The position numbers and the translations under genes are program-made. A stretch of DNA of 64,000 bases from Bacillus piscicola (lineage in GTDB: Bacteria > Bacillota > Bacilli > Bacillales > Marinococcaceae). The notes below the pieces were generated by a model. It ran no database searches and had not been told where the DNA came from. It saw only the letters and a list, made by a program, of their open reading frames with translations. The stretch lies in assembly GCF_022458745.1 (NCBI RefSeq), contig NZ_JAJJJF010000011.1:25924-89923 (forward strand). The letters are read 5' to 3'. Below are positions 35,504 through 43,930 of the stretch, piece after piece (within the stretch, counting starts at the first letter, position 1; every line of letters starts with the position of its first letter).

Positions 35504-36628
35504 TCATTGTTCTTTTCTTCGGTAAAGGGAAACTTTTTCCTCGTCTAGTTCGACACCTAATCCTGCTTGTACAGGAACGTGAATGTAACCATCTTTTAAG
35601 ACGAGCGGTTCTTTGACGATTTCATCGGCGAGCCAATCGGGGCCGAATAATTCACTGCCGTAATCGAGGTTCGGAATGGAGCTGTACGTATGAACACACG
35701 CAGCGGTCCCAATGGAACTTTCAAGCGAAGTACCACCAAAGCAAGCTATACCTGCGGCTTCCGCAATGCCGGCCACCTTCACAGTGTTTTTCATGCCACC
35801 GGCTTTATGGATTTTCAAAGAAAAAATATCAGCCGCGTTCGTCTTGGCGATGCGCATCGCGTCCTGGATGGAAGCGACACTTTCATCCGCCATGATCGGC
35901 ACCTTTTTCATCGCTGCGAGTCGGGCCAACCCTTCGATGTCGTGGGGTGGAAGAGGTTGTTCGAGGAAATCAATCCCTGCCGCAAAAAAATCATCCATCC
36001 ACTTCATCGTTGTCATCCGGTCCCATGAACCATTCGGATCAATACCGATAGAAGAGTGCCCCTTAATTCCTTCCGCAATCCGGATTGATCGCTTGGCATC
36101 ATCATCAGGTGCTTCTTTGCCTGATTTCGTTTTGAAATTCGCATACTGACCGGAAGCGACCGCATTTTTGGCTTCCTCGATGTCTCCTTCGGGTGTACCA
36201 GAGGCGAGTGCCCAGCGAACGGGAATTTTCTCCTGGTGAAGGCCTCCCAGCAGCTGGTGAACAGGGACATCATATGTTTTCCCCAAGGCATCAAGCAAGG
36301 CCATCTCAATCGTTGCTTTTGCAAACGCATTTCCGCGTATTTGCCGGTTCAGCTTCTGTAGGAGTGTTTCCAGATGTGTGGCATTTTCTTCCAAGAGAAA
36401 AGGAGCAGCATACTGATCGATGACAAGTTTCATCGTTTCGACGCTTTCTCCGTTCCAAAAAATTCCGGGAGTCGTGCCTTCCCCAATTCCAGTTACTCCG
36501 TTACTAAGTTCCACCCGCAGCAGGACGAAGCTTTTGGAAGAAACTTTAATAGCAGAAAATTGATGGGGACGTTTAATAGGAATGTCGACCAATTCCGTTA
36601 TCAAGCGCTTGATTGTTAGTTTTTGCAT
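35504..36628 (-). CDS. catB: Muconate cycloisomerase (enolase superfamily)
   Basis: The 374-residue MLE-type enzyme has the KxK catalytic motif in NFKTKSG, metal ligands in GIDPNGSW, FLEQPLP and MADESVAS, and the second Lys in SLKIHKAGG. It lactonises cis,cis-muconate to muconolactone. The ATG at 36628 is chosen because GGAGGATC lies a few bases ahead; an upstream ATG at 36646 has no such site. It is divergent from the IclR gene. Confidence 0.9.
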   Translation of the reverse strand: MQKLTIKRLITELVDIPIKRPHQFSAIKVSSKSFVLLRVELSNGVTGIGEGTTPGIFWNGESVETMKLVIDQYAAPFLLEENATHLETLLQKLNRQIRGNAFAKATIEMALLDALGKTYDVPVHQLLGGLHQEKIPVRWALASGTPEGDIEEAKNAVASGQYANFKTKSGKEAPDDDAKRSIRIAEGIKGHSSIGIDPNGSWDRMTTMKWMDDFFAAGIDFLEQPLPPHDIEGLARLAAMKKVPIMADESVASIQDAMRIAKTNAADIFSLKIHKAGGMKNTVKVAGIAEAAGIACFGGTSLESSIGTAACVHTYSSIPNLDYGSELFGPDWLADEIVKEPLVLKDGYIHVPVQAGLGVELDEEKVSLYRRKEQ

Positions 36629-36712
36629 CGTGATCCTCCATTTCATTAGGAAAAGCTGAAGCTGCTATTAGCAATACATAATGTTGTATGGTATGATTAT
36701 TTGTACACATAT

Positions 36713-36748
36713 CGTACATTTGTACGTTATATGTTATTTCAATTGAAA
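36713..36748. promoter_or_regulatory. Two palindromes in the catB/iclR intergenic region
   Basis: CGTACATTTGTACG (36713-36726) and TTTCAATTGAAA (36737-36748) are both perfect dyads in the 223-base gap between divergent catB and the IclR gene. They are plausible sites for autoregulation and catB control. Confidence 0.5.
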
Positions 36749-36851
36749 CATTATTAAAAAAATTTGTCAACTCAGAAGTAATGCAGAGAAAAATAATGTA
36801 AGACGCAAAATAACTGCATCAGCTGATGAATGATGAAAGGAGCTTTTAAAG

Positions 36852-37655
36852 GTGCAAAAAGAAAATAACAAGACGTCACAATCACGCGATTTTATTCAAT
36901 CCCTTGAAAAAGGATTAAAGGTTATTGAAGCTTTTACAGAAGATCAGCCTTTTCTCTCTGTAACAGAAGCAGCTGCCCTTACCGGCTATAGCCGGCCCGC
37001 TGTACGCCGCATCTTGATTACCTTAAAAGAGCTTGGTTATGCAGAGGAAAAGAGGGGACGTTACGCCCTTACCGCAAAAGTGCTGTCTCTTGGATTCTCC
37101 TATATTTCTTCGCAAAATATTTGGAATATCGCGGCTCCGCATTTAGAGAAGTTCGTAAACGAGACACAAGAATCTTCTTCCATTTCAGTATTAGATGGGG
37201 GGGAGGTTGTGTATGTAGCACGCGTTCCAACGAAACGGATTATGACGATTTCATTAAATGTCGGCTCGCGCTTGCCCGCTTATGCCACGTCCATGGGTAA
37301 GCTGCTGCTTGCTTATTTGCCGGAAACAGAGAAGGAAGCGTACTTAGCAACATTAGAAGCGCAGCGTTTAACCTCCCAAACAAAAGCTGATCCGGATGTG
37401 TTACGGCAGGAATTACATGAAATAGCAAAGAAGGGATGGGCCTTTGCTGATCAAGAACTAGAAGAAGGTCTTCGCTCGATCGCTGTTCCAATCTTTGACC
37501 ACGAAGATAACGTGTGCGCTGCTGTAAATAGCTCCGCTCATGCTGGCAGGGTCAGTGCCGCCTATATGGAAGAGAGGTTTCTTCCGCTTTTGCAGGAAAC
37601 TGCCCAGGCAATCAGTCGAGACTTGGCGGCTTACCAACGTTCCTTTTCTATTTAA
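36852..37655 (+). CDS. IclR-family regulator, PcaR/PcaU-like
   Basis: A 267-residue regulator. The winged helix (SLEKGLKVIEAFTEDQPFLS to AVRRILITLKELGYA) and effector domain (ATSMGKLLLAYLPE, RSIAVPIFD) resemble the PcaR/PcaU/PobR branch, which controls beta-ketoadipate genes. The start is GTG with AAAGGAG upstream. It is divergent from catB and convergent with catA, so it probably senses muconate or beta-ketoadipate. Confidence 0.88.
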   Translation: MQKENNKTSQSRDFIQSLEKGLKVIEAFTEDQPFLSVTEAAALTGYSRPAVRRILITLKELGYAEEKRGRYALTAKVLSLGFSYISSQNIWNIAAPHLEKFVNETQESSSISVLDGGEVVYVARVPTKRIMTISLNVGSRLPAYATSMGKLLLAYLPETEKEAYLATLEAQRLTSQTKADPDVLRQELHEIAKKGWAFADQELEEGLRSIAVPIFDHEDNVCAAVNSSAHAGRVSAAYMEERFLPLLQETAQAISRDLAAYQRSFSI

Positions 37656-37685
37656 AGGGTCAGACCCCGCAAGGCCTGACCCTTT
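37654..37685. terminator. Terminator between convergent iclR and catA
   Basis: A 10-bp stem (AAAGGGTCAG/CTGACCCTTT) lies between two convergent stops. T-rich sequence follows on both strands, so it can act in both directions. Confidence 0.75.
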
Positions 37686-37692
37686 CATCTTC

Positions 37693-38478
37693 TTATTGAT
37701 CGCGGCGCATGACAAAGTTAAGAGAGGCTTCTTTATGAGTGCCTTTGTCTTCAAACTTTGTCATGAGATCGTCGCGGACGCCGTCGGCTACATCGGTTTC
37801 GAGCCATTCGTCGCCTTCAAAAAATACTTGCGTGATCAGCGTCTCATGGCCGTCCGCTTCAAACATGAGGTGTAAGTGAGCGGGACGCATCGGATGCTGA
37901 TCCATATAATCAAGAAATTCGCCGGTCGGGCCTTGATCCGGAATCGAATACGGAAGCGGTACGATCGTTTTCACTTCAAAGTCACCGTTTTCATCCGTGT
38001 AGAAATGGCCGCGTAAGTTGAATCTCGGTGCATCGGAGTCGAAAGCGGAATATTTTCCGCTCGCATCGTTCTGCCACATTTCCACGCGGGTATTTGCAAG
38101 TGGATGGCCGTCTACCGAGCTCACATTTCCTTTAAAGTAGAAAAGCTCTCCAGGTTCATCGGGACGCTGTGTAAGCTCTAGGGGTTTTCCTGGTTCTCTT
38201 TCAATCAGCGGCGAGCCTTCAATGAAATACGGTCCTAAGAGAGATGGCTGCGTACCCGGCAAGTCCGAGTACATTGCTTTCAAAACATGACTTTCAAGGA
38301 AGACGTCGGCATATAGCGGAAGCTCACCAGCGCGTCCTAAACGATCAGCCCAATTAACAAAGTTCGTATACTCTTCGTGGTTCAAGTTTGCTTCTTGTAA
38401 AAAATTCTGCATATGTTTAATAAATAGGTTGAATACTTCTTCGACACGTTCATTCTTTTTTGCTGCTTGTTGTTGCAT
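37693..38478 (-). CDS. catA: Catechol 1,2-dioxygenase (intradiol type)
   Basis: The 261-residue intradiol dioxygenase has its iron ligands in GPYFIEG (Tyr), PLPYSIPD (Tyr) and RPAHLHLMF (two His). The N-terminal all-helical dimerisation region is present. The ATG at 38478 follows AGGGGGGT, whereas upstream in-frame codons run into the previous gene. It opens catechol to cis,cis-muconate. The hydroxyquinol variant is less likely because catB and pcaIJF accompany it. Confidence 0.92.
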   Translation of the reverse strand: MQQQAAKKNERVEEVFNLFIKHMQNFLQEANLNHEEYTNFVNWADRLGRAGELPLYADVFLESHVLKAMYSDLPGTQPSLLGPYFIEGSPLIEREPGKPLELTQRPDEPGELFYFKGNVSSVDGHPLANTRVEMWQNDASGKYSAFDSDAPRFNLRGHFYTDENGDFEVKTIVPLPYSIPDQGPTGEFLDYMDQHPMRPAHLHLMFEADGHETLITQVFFEGDEWLETDVADGVRDDLMTKFEDKGTHKEASLNFVMRRDQ

Positions 38479-38498
38479 GATAAATACCCCCCTGATTT

Positions 38499-39056
38499 TT
38501 AAATAAGCTCGAATATCAGTGTTTCCAAGCGATGCCGGCCGAGCAGATGGTGGACTTGTTTCCATTCTTCTTTCTGCAGCAACTCTCTTACTCTCGTAGA
38601 GGAAATGACTTCCCCGTTTTGACAAGTGACGTAAGGCTGGATCTTCACGGGGAAGTGACGAGACAGCATGCCCGTATTCCCGGTTTTTCCTTTTCCAAAA
38701 TGAAAGTTAGGGCCAACGAAAATTTCTTCGGCACCAAGTTCATGCAGTTCTGTGATAAAAGCCGCTGCCGGACGGGCTGCATAGACTTCATTAAAATCAG
38801 CGACTATGACGTAATCAATACCGAGCTGTTTGATCAACTCTAGTTTGTCATCCACCGCGGTGAGCACCCTTTTCTGTTGAAAAAAAGCGCGTGGAGGAGG
38901 ATTGAATGTGTAAACAACGGACGGCACACCGAGCTGGTACGCTCTTTTTACCGCTTGTTTGATCAAGGCTTGGTGTCCGCGGTGCATGCCGTCAAATACA
39001 CCGATAGCAATGACCGCTCTTCTTAGGTTAAGTTCACTATTCTTATATACCTTCAT
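38499..39056 (-). CDS. Stand-alone FMN adenylyltransferase (second copy)
   Basis: A 185-residue RibF N-terminal domain only: GVFDGMHRGHQ and ISSTRVREL motifs are intact, and no kinase domain follows. It is clearly related to the copy at 21791 (VVYTFNPPPRAFFQQK against VVYTFDPPPRSYFQQK). The ATG at 39056 is nine bases from GAGGAGG; an ATG at 39065 abuts it. It lies between the phenol-type hydroxylase and catA, so it probably supplies FAD to that hydroxylase. Confidence 0.88.
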   Translation of the reverse strand: MKVYKNSELNLRRAVIAIGVFDGMHRGHQALIKQAVKRAYQLGVPSVVYTFNPPPRAFFQQKRVLTAVDDKLELIKQLGIDYVIVADFNEVYAARPAAAFITELHELGAEEIFVGPNFHFGKGKTGNTGMLSRHFPVKIQPYVTCQNGEVISSTRVRELLQKEEWKQVHHLLGRHRLETLIFELI

Positions 39057-39088
39057 ATCATTCATCCTCCTCTTTACGCTATTCATCG

Positions 39089-40633
39089 TTAATTCTTGAA
39101 GTAGTTAACGTCATCCGGGTTGATCCATGTATCATTGACCCAGCCGTCTAAGTCATAATCAGCCATACAGCGCTCGGCAAAGTCCACGTATGCTTGTGCT
39201 TCCCCTGATTGCTGTGCAGAAGTAAGGTTTTCTAAGCGGATATTCTCGTGGTTTCCGGAATAGTTACGTTCATACAACTCATGACGACCTCCGTATTCAG
39301 TACCCACCACTTCCCAAAGTAATTTAATAAGTTTGACTTTGTCATGGGAGGTAATATCATTAGAACCGCGGTATAAGCGGTCAATCAGCGGCCTGAGTTC
39401 TGGGTTTTTAAAATCAGCGGCGCTCGATGGCTGGACAATCAGGTTACCGGCGACGACATTTTCAATAATCTCTTTAATTTTCGGCCAACCTTCTGACATA
39501 AACACACGATATGACAGTCCGTAGTTCAGGTTAGGGAGAACCGTGCTATTTCTTCCTTTATCCGGATTCATCGCCATCGCATCACTCATCGCCCAGAACA
39601 TGTTCCGCCACGCGAGCACTTCGCCGACATTCGCTTGGACACCGCGGAACTGGTCAGACCCGTTCGTTTTGACAGCCTTTATAAGCAAACCGGATATGAA
39701 GTCCAATTTAACGGCGAGTCGTGTCACCCCGTGGAATGTGAAGCGATGGAGAAAGCCGCTTTCCGGGAAGAAGCTATTTGCTTTTTCCACGTCCTTGTAG
39801 ATTAGAATGTTCTCCCATGGAATAAGGGCACGTTCGAAGATTAAGACAGCATCGTTTTCGTCGAAACGGCTGCTCAGTGGATAGTCAAACGGACTTCCCA
39901 TCACAGCTGCCTGCATTTCATAAGACTGGCGGCAAATGAGCTTGACACCCGGTGTATCCATCGGTGCTACGAAGACGAGAGCCATATCTTCCGAACCAAC
40001 TGGGACAGCTCCATAATGGGCAACAAAATTGTAGTTCGTTAACGCAGACCCAGTTGCCACCATTTTTGCACCGCTTACAATAATCCCTTCATCCGTTTCT
40101 TCTTCGGCGCGGACAAACACATCATTAACCGCTTCCATTGGTTTATTGCGGTCAACAGGCGGGTTAATAATCGCGTGATTGAAGAACCAGTTTTTTTCCT
40201 GTGCTTCCTTGTACCAGAAGCGGGCATTATCTCCATAAGGGGCGTAATAATCCGGATCCGCTCCGAGCGTTGCAAGAAAGGAGGCTTTGTAGTCAGGGGA
40301 GCGGCCCATTTGTCCGTAGGTAATTTTCGCCCATTCGGCAATGGCATTTCGAGATGCAAGCAGATCCTCCGCTGTTTTATCGAATTGGAAGAACTTTTGT
40401 GTGTATCCGCCGCTGCCTGTGTCAGTCGGTACGGTTAGAATGTCTTTTGTTTTTGCATCGTGAAGGGCGTCATACTGGCTCGCGATCGACCGGGCAGCAT
40501 TTCGAAAAGCAGGATGAGTCGTTACATCTTTAACTCTTTCTCCATTAATCCATACTTCACGGTTATCTTTTAGACTTTCCAAGTATTCTTTTCCTGTTAA
40601 CGGCTTTTGCGTTTTCTGCTCTTGCTTAATCAT
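39089..40633 (-). CDS. FADH2-dependent phenol-type 2-monooxygenase (HpaB family)
   Basis: This 514-residue HpaB-family oxygenase has NREVWINGERVKDV, YGQMGRSPDYKA, FNHAIINPPVDR, GAKMVATGS and IPWENILIY. It resembles the large component of the thermophilic-bacillus phenol hydroxylases, which pair with a small flavin reductase. Downstream catA makes catechol the likely product, hence phenol (or a related phenol) the likely substrate. AAGGAGGT precedes the ATG at 40633. Its reductase partner is probably 43009-43470. Confidence 0.87.
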   Translation of the reverse strand: MIKQEQKTQKPLTGKEYLESLKDNREVWINGERVKDVTTHPAFRNAARSIASQYDALHDAKTKDILTVPTDTGSGGYTQKFFQFDKTAEDLLASRNAIAEWAKITYGQMGRSPDYKASFLATLGADPDYYAPYGDNARFWYKEAQEKNWFFNHAIINPPVDRNKPMEAVNDVFVRAEEETDEGIIVSGAKMVATGSALTNYNFVAHYGAVPVGSEDMALVFVAPMDTPGVKLICRQSYEMQAAVMGSPFDYPLSSRFDENDAVLIFERALIPWENILIYKDVEKANSFFPESGFLHRFTFHGVTRLAVKLDFISGLLIKAVKTNGSDQFRGVQANVGEVLAWRNMFWAMSDAMAMNPDKGRNSTVLPNLNYGLSYRVFMSEGWPKIKEIIENVVAGNLIVQPSSAADFKNPELRPLIDRLYRGSNDITSHDKVKLIKLLWEVVGTEYGGRHELYERNYSGNHENIRLENLTSAQQSGEAQAYVDFAERCMADYDLDGWVNDTWINPDDVNYFKN

Positions 40634-40694
40634 CAAAATTACCTCCTTGGATACTAATGCCAATTAAGCGCTTTCAATTGGTTAACTCTATTGT

Positions 40695-40724
40695 CTAATA
40701 TGTTCAGAATAATTTGAACTGCAA
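40695..40724 (-). promoter_or_regulatory. Promoter with spacer dyad before the phenol-type hydroxylase
   Basis: On the minus strand TTGCAG, an 18-base spacer and TATTAG form a plausible promoter. A dyad GTTCA-N8-TGAAC (40702-40719) fills the spacer, a position where a bound activator or repressor would control it directly. Confidence 0.45.
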
Positions 40725-40778
40725 AATAATGTTGATAATATTGATGTTTCTTTCAATTTTTGTGGTTTAGTGAATGAT

Positions 40779-41022
40779 GAAATAGCGACTTCATAGAGGA
40801 GTAATGACGTCGCGAAAAAAGATTCGTTGAAAATATACGACCTCATACCGATCATATGGCGTTGTGAAATCGTCCGGTTGAAGAAATAGCGACGCCATCG
40901 AGAGTCTATGAAGCCTTATAAATGAGTAGTGATCGAATTGGTGGCGTCATAGAAGACGAATGATGTCGTGAAAACACCTTCGTGAGAAACATACGACGTC
41001 ATAGAGGCTGACATGATAAAAA
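40779..41022 (+). repeat. Array C: five 52-bp-period hairpin repeats
   Basis: This occupies most of the 510-base gap 40634-41143 between two minus-strand genes. Anchors are at 40792, 40844, 40896, 40948 and 41000, with every step exactly 52. The fifth unit loses its right arm. Sequence identity between units is modest outside the core. No gene is seen. The repeats read AAATAGCGAC to GTGAAA on the plus strand, as in the other arrays, although neighbouring genes run the other way. Confidence 0.9.
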
Positions 41023-41110
41023 GGAAGCGCTCATAAGACCAAGAAGTGGTGAGAACCAAGACAAAAAAGTCTTATGTAAAGCGTCTACGGCAAGAGTCGC
41101 AGGCCAAAAA

Positions 41111-41145
41111 TACAAAAAAACCAAGCAGCATGATGCTGCATGGTT
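41111..41145 (-). terminator. Terminator of the XylR-N/PucR hybrid regulator gene
   Basis: On the minus strand AACCA-GCAGCAT pairs with ATGCTGC-TGGTT around a single base and is followed by seven T. The hairpin overlaps the stop codon of the regulator gene. Confidence 0.85.
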
Positions 41146-42958
41146 AGAGTGTTACGTTTGGAGAGAAATATTGCTCATTTGCATCTACTATTTTCATAGC
41201 AAAGTGAACCTGAATGGCTAATTGATATTGAAAGCGTCCGTTACCGGTTTTCAAACCTGTATTGCAAAGTTTTTCAATACGCTCCAACCGGTAACGCAGG
41301 CCTGCAATCGAAAGGTGAAGATCATCAGCAGTCTGTTGGAGATTGCCATTATGGTCAAGATATGACTTAAGGGTGGGTAAGAAGTTCGATTGATTTGCTT
41401 GATCGTACTCTACTAATTCTCCGATTGTCTTACGATAAAAGTCAATTAATTCGCCTGGGTCGGTTCCTTTTAAAAGCATCATCACCGGTTCTAAGTCTTC
41501 ATAGAGGGAGTGATGACTGGAATGAGGCTGTGTCAGTTGAATGAAATCACTGATCTTACAAGCATCTCGGTAGCTCTTACCTAATGTTTTTAAATTATCC
41601 GCTTTACGGCCAATCCCTATGTGTGCGCGCACGGAAGGAGCCTCTTTCGAGAGCTGGTCGAGGATCTCCTTCGCTATCGACTCTGCCATCGCAACATCCT
41701 CTTCGGATAAAATGATCACGACATAAGGACCTTTAGAGAATACATCTTTATCTACATAAATAGTATTCAAGATGCTTAAGACATCTCGGCGATTTGTGTG
41801 AGGATCAATCTTGATGGAAAGGATACGGTTTTCTTTGTGTGGATGGAAGTTAAACAAATGTGATAGTTTTTCAAAGGATTCCGTGTCGGGGTTCTGCAGC
41901 ATTTCTTCAAAGAATTCCTCTTTCTTTCTCCAGAGGGAACGGGTGATTTTCCATTGGTGGAACATTTGAATCGTAAATACGCCTAATGCTCGTTTAATGA
42001 TAAGTTGATCTTTATGGGACATTTCCTCATGGCCAATGACGACCATTCGTCCTAAATTCACGTTTTTAGCACGGATTGGAAAAGTAGTGATAACATTGTG
42101 TTTCTCGGCTGCGTAAAGGGACTCGTCGGCCCAAAGGTTATAAATCGATCGATCTTCTTCATTTAAGAAAGCGCTTTCGATTGTTTTGTTGTAGTAGTCA
42201 ATGACAATGCTTTTGTTTAAAGCGTTGGCGACAAAAACAATAGTCTCCGAAAGATCCCTGTCTTCGAGAAACAAGTTAGTTAGCTGGTCTTGTATGTCAT
42301 CAGATTCTGTAATGTTTTTGTTTATTTCGTGGAGCTCATGATGGGCACGATCTAATTCTGTCGCGAGCGACTCAGCTCTGTAATACCTCATATATTTTTT
42401 ATGTTTTTCTTCATCCAAGTCAATTGTTTTGCCAACGAAGGAGCAGGAGGCATCGCCTTTACCGACACACTGATCCTCATATACGACAACATCTTTTCCA
42501 AACGTGCTCGTAAGGTAACCGCTTGCATAACCGATTAACATCCAGCACACTGTTTCCTGGCTGGTGCCATAATGGTTCGTGTGTTCTAACGCTTCAAACG
42601 AGTTGTACCACTTTCCAGTAAAGTAAAGGGAAGACTCATTGATCTCGATGACATTTGGTTCGACCGTCACGACACCTTCCAACGTATGAAGAGAGGGGCC
42701 GGCTTTCATTAACTCTTCCAGGCTGTCCCATTCATACATAGCAGCAATGCTTTCCCCGTCATTCATGCCCCACGACCATCCGTACCTCATCAAGAATCCC
42801 TTTGCCCGGTCCATTCCGAGCGTATTAACCAGATCTCTGCGCAGCAGGCCGAGTGCTTTGCTCGATACTAAGGCCATGCGCTCGTGATTAAACGTGATCA
42901 TACCTGTTCGCGGATTGATATCAATCAGGTTATCAAACGTCAACTGATGAGCTTTCAT
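41144..42958 (-). CDS. Phenol-sensor-type regulator: XylR-N + V4R + PucR-type HTH
   Basis: A 604-residue regulator. The N-terminal ~200 residues match the XylR_N/V4R aromatic sensor of DmpR/MopR. Cys138, Glu161, Cys164 and Cys172 have the same spacing as the MopR zinc ligands (155, 178, 181, 189), and Trp117 fits the phenol-pocket Trp134. The middle is GAF/CdaR-like. The C-terminus is a PucR HTH (FLPTLKSYLDHNGNLQQTA, LRYRLERIEKL). There is no sigma-54 AAA+ domain. It sits between the hydroxylase and its reductase. Confidence 0.88.
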   Translation of the reverse strand: MKAHQLTFDNLIDINPRTGMITFNHERMALVSSKALGLLRRDLVNTLGMDRAKGFLMRYGWSWGMNDGESIAAMYEWDSLEELMKAGPSLHTLEGVVTVEPNVIEINESSLYFTGKWYNSFEALEHTNHYGTSQETVCWMLIGYASGYLTSTFGKDVVVYEDQCVGKGDASCSFVGKTIDLDEEKHKKYMRYYRAESLATELDRAHHELHEINKNITESDDIQDQLTNLFLEDRDLSETIVFVANALNKSIVIDYYNKTIESAFLNEEDRSIYNLWADESLYAAEKHNVITTFPIRAKNVNLGRMVVIGHEEMSHKDQLIIKRALGVFTIQMFHQWKITRSLWRKKEEFFEEMLQNPDTESFEKLSHLFNFHPHKENRILSIKIDPHTNRRDVLSILNTIYVDKDVFSKGPYVVIILSEEDVAMAESIAKEILDQLSKEAPSVRAHIGIGRKADNLKTLGKSYRDACKISDFIQLTQPHSSHHSLYEDLEPVMMLLKGTDPGELIDFYRKTIGELVEYDQANQSNFLPTLKSYLDHNGNLQQTADDLHLSIAGLRYRLERIEKLCNTGLKTGNGRFQYQLAIQVHFAMKIVDANEQYFSPNVTL

Positions 42959-43008
42959 GGTTTACCCCTTTCCTTCATAGCTTCTAAAAACGGAGAAGCT
43001 GCAGCGAT

Positions 43009-43470
43009 TTATGTTGCTGCAACTTCAGAGAATTTCCCGCAGTAATAGAGCAGTGGGTTTCCTTCATTATACACATAGTTTTTGACCTCGCCTAGATAAA
43101 GGACATGATCACCGCCGTCGTAAGCCGCCCACGGTTTACACTCAATGTGAGCTAGCGAGCCTTTAATACGTTTTCCTAGTTCGCCTTGTTCCCATTCAAA
43201 AGGTTCCGGATCCTGTGTGCGTCCCGCAAAGTGCATGGCAGTGTCCTGTTGGTTGTCCTGCAGTACATTTACAATAAAGTTATTGTCATCAAGCACGTCT
43301 AATGCTTTCGTATTCCGATCGACCGATACTAGTACGAGCATAGGGTCAAGGGAAACGGAAGTAAAAGAATTTACAGTAAAACCATGTGTAGCTGCTCCTG
43401 TCTCACTAGTGATAACCGTAACCCCAGTCGCAAAACGCCCCATACAATTACGAAAATCTTTTGGATCCAT
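43009..43470 (-). CDS. Flavin reductase of the phenol-type hydroxylase
   Basis: The 153-residue short flavin reductase has FATGVTVITS, GFTVNSFTSVSLDPMLV and GGDHVLYLGEV. It reduces FAD (or FMN) for the HpaB-family enzyme at 39089-40633, from which it is separated by the regulator gene and array C. GAAGGAGAG precedes the ATG. It is most similar in motif to the reductase at 16568. Confidence 0.88.
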   Translation of the reverse strand: MDPKDFRNCMGRFATGVTVITSETGAATHGFTVNSFTSVSLDPMLVLVSVDRNTKALDVLDDNNFIVNVLQDNQQDTAMHFAGRTQDPEPFEWEQGELGKRIKGSLAHIECKPWAAYDGGDHVLYLGEVKNYVYNEGNPLLYYCGKFSEVAAT

Positions 43471-43525
43471 CAGTTAATCTCTCCTTCGATTGATTTGAAT
43501 AAATTGTAACAATATTTAGTTATAT

Positions 43526-43531
43526 ATTATA
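43526..43531 (-). promoter_or_regulatory. Possible -10 box of the flavin reductase gene
   Basis: TATAAT on the minus strand lies 55 bases before the reductase start. No good -35 is seen at 16-18 bases, so the assignment is tentative. Confidence 0.35.
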
Positions 43532-43552
43532 CCGCAAAAAACCCTAGAAAAA

Positions 43553-43888
43553 ATCAAAACTACTTGCAAAAGTGTTTTATGGCGTCATGAAATTGTCGAA
43601 TGCCTGAAATAGTAGCTTCATAGCGACTGTATGAAGTCATGAAATCAGTTAGTCGCTAAAATAGCGACGTTACAGCAGTACGATGGTGTCACGAAAACAA
43701 GAATTCATATAAATAGAAGTGTCATAGCAGCCCTATGATGCTATTAAATTCTGGAATTGCAGGAATAGCGACTTCATAGTGATCGTATGAAGTCATGAAA
43801 TGAAAAAACAGCCAAAATAACTACCTCATTGCTGGCATATGACGATAAAATCAGGCAGTCACTAAAATAACGTCGCCTTAGTTATTAC
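43553..43888 (+). repeat. Array D: six to seven 52-bp-period hairpin repeats
   Basis: This lies in the 460-base gap 43471-43930. CATAG-equivalent anchors are at 43619, 43671, 43723, 43775 and 43827, with every step exactly 52. The right arm of a decayed first unit (43578) is again 52 before the next (43630). A partial last unit follows. Two units have AAG-type arms (CTTCATA/TATGAAG and GACTTCATA/TATGAAGTC) in place of the usual GACGTC, so arms change together. No gene is seen in the gap. Confidence 0.9.
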
Positions 43889-43921
43889 AAAAAAAGGGCT
43901 GTGCCCGTGCTGGCCAGCCCC
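43889..43921 (-). terminator. Terminator of the YerD-like gene
   Basis: On the minus strand GGGGCTG pairs with CAGCCC and is followed by seven T, ten bases after the stop codon. Confidence 0.8.
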
Positions 43922-43930
43922 TCTGTTAAG

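Noticed and set aside
37693..38478. Hydroxyquinol 1,2-dioxygenase
   Set aside because: No maleylacetate reductase gene is present; catB and pcaIJF fit catechol.
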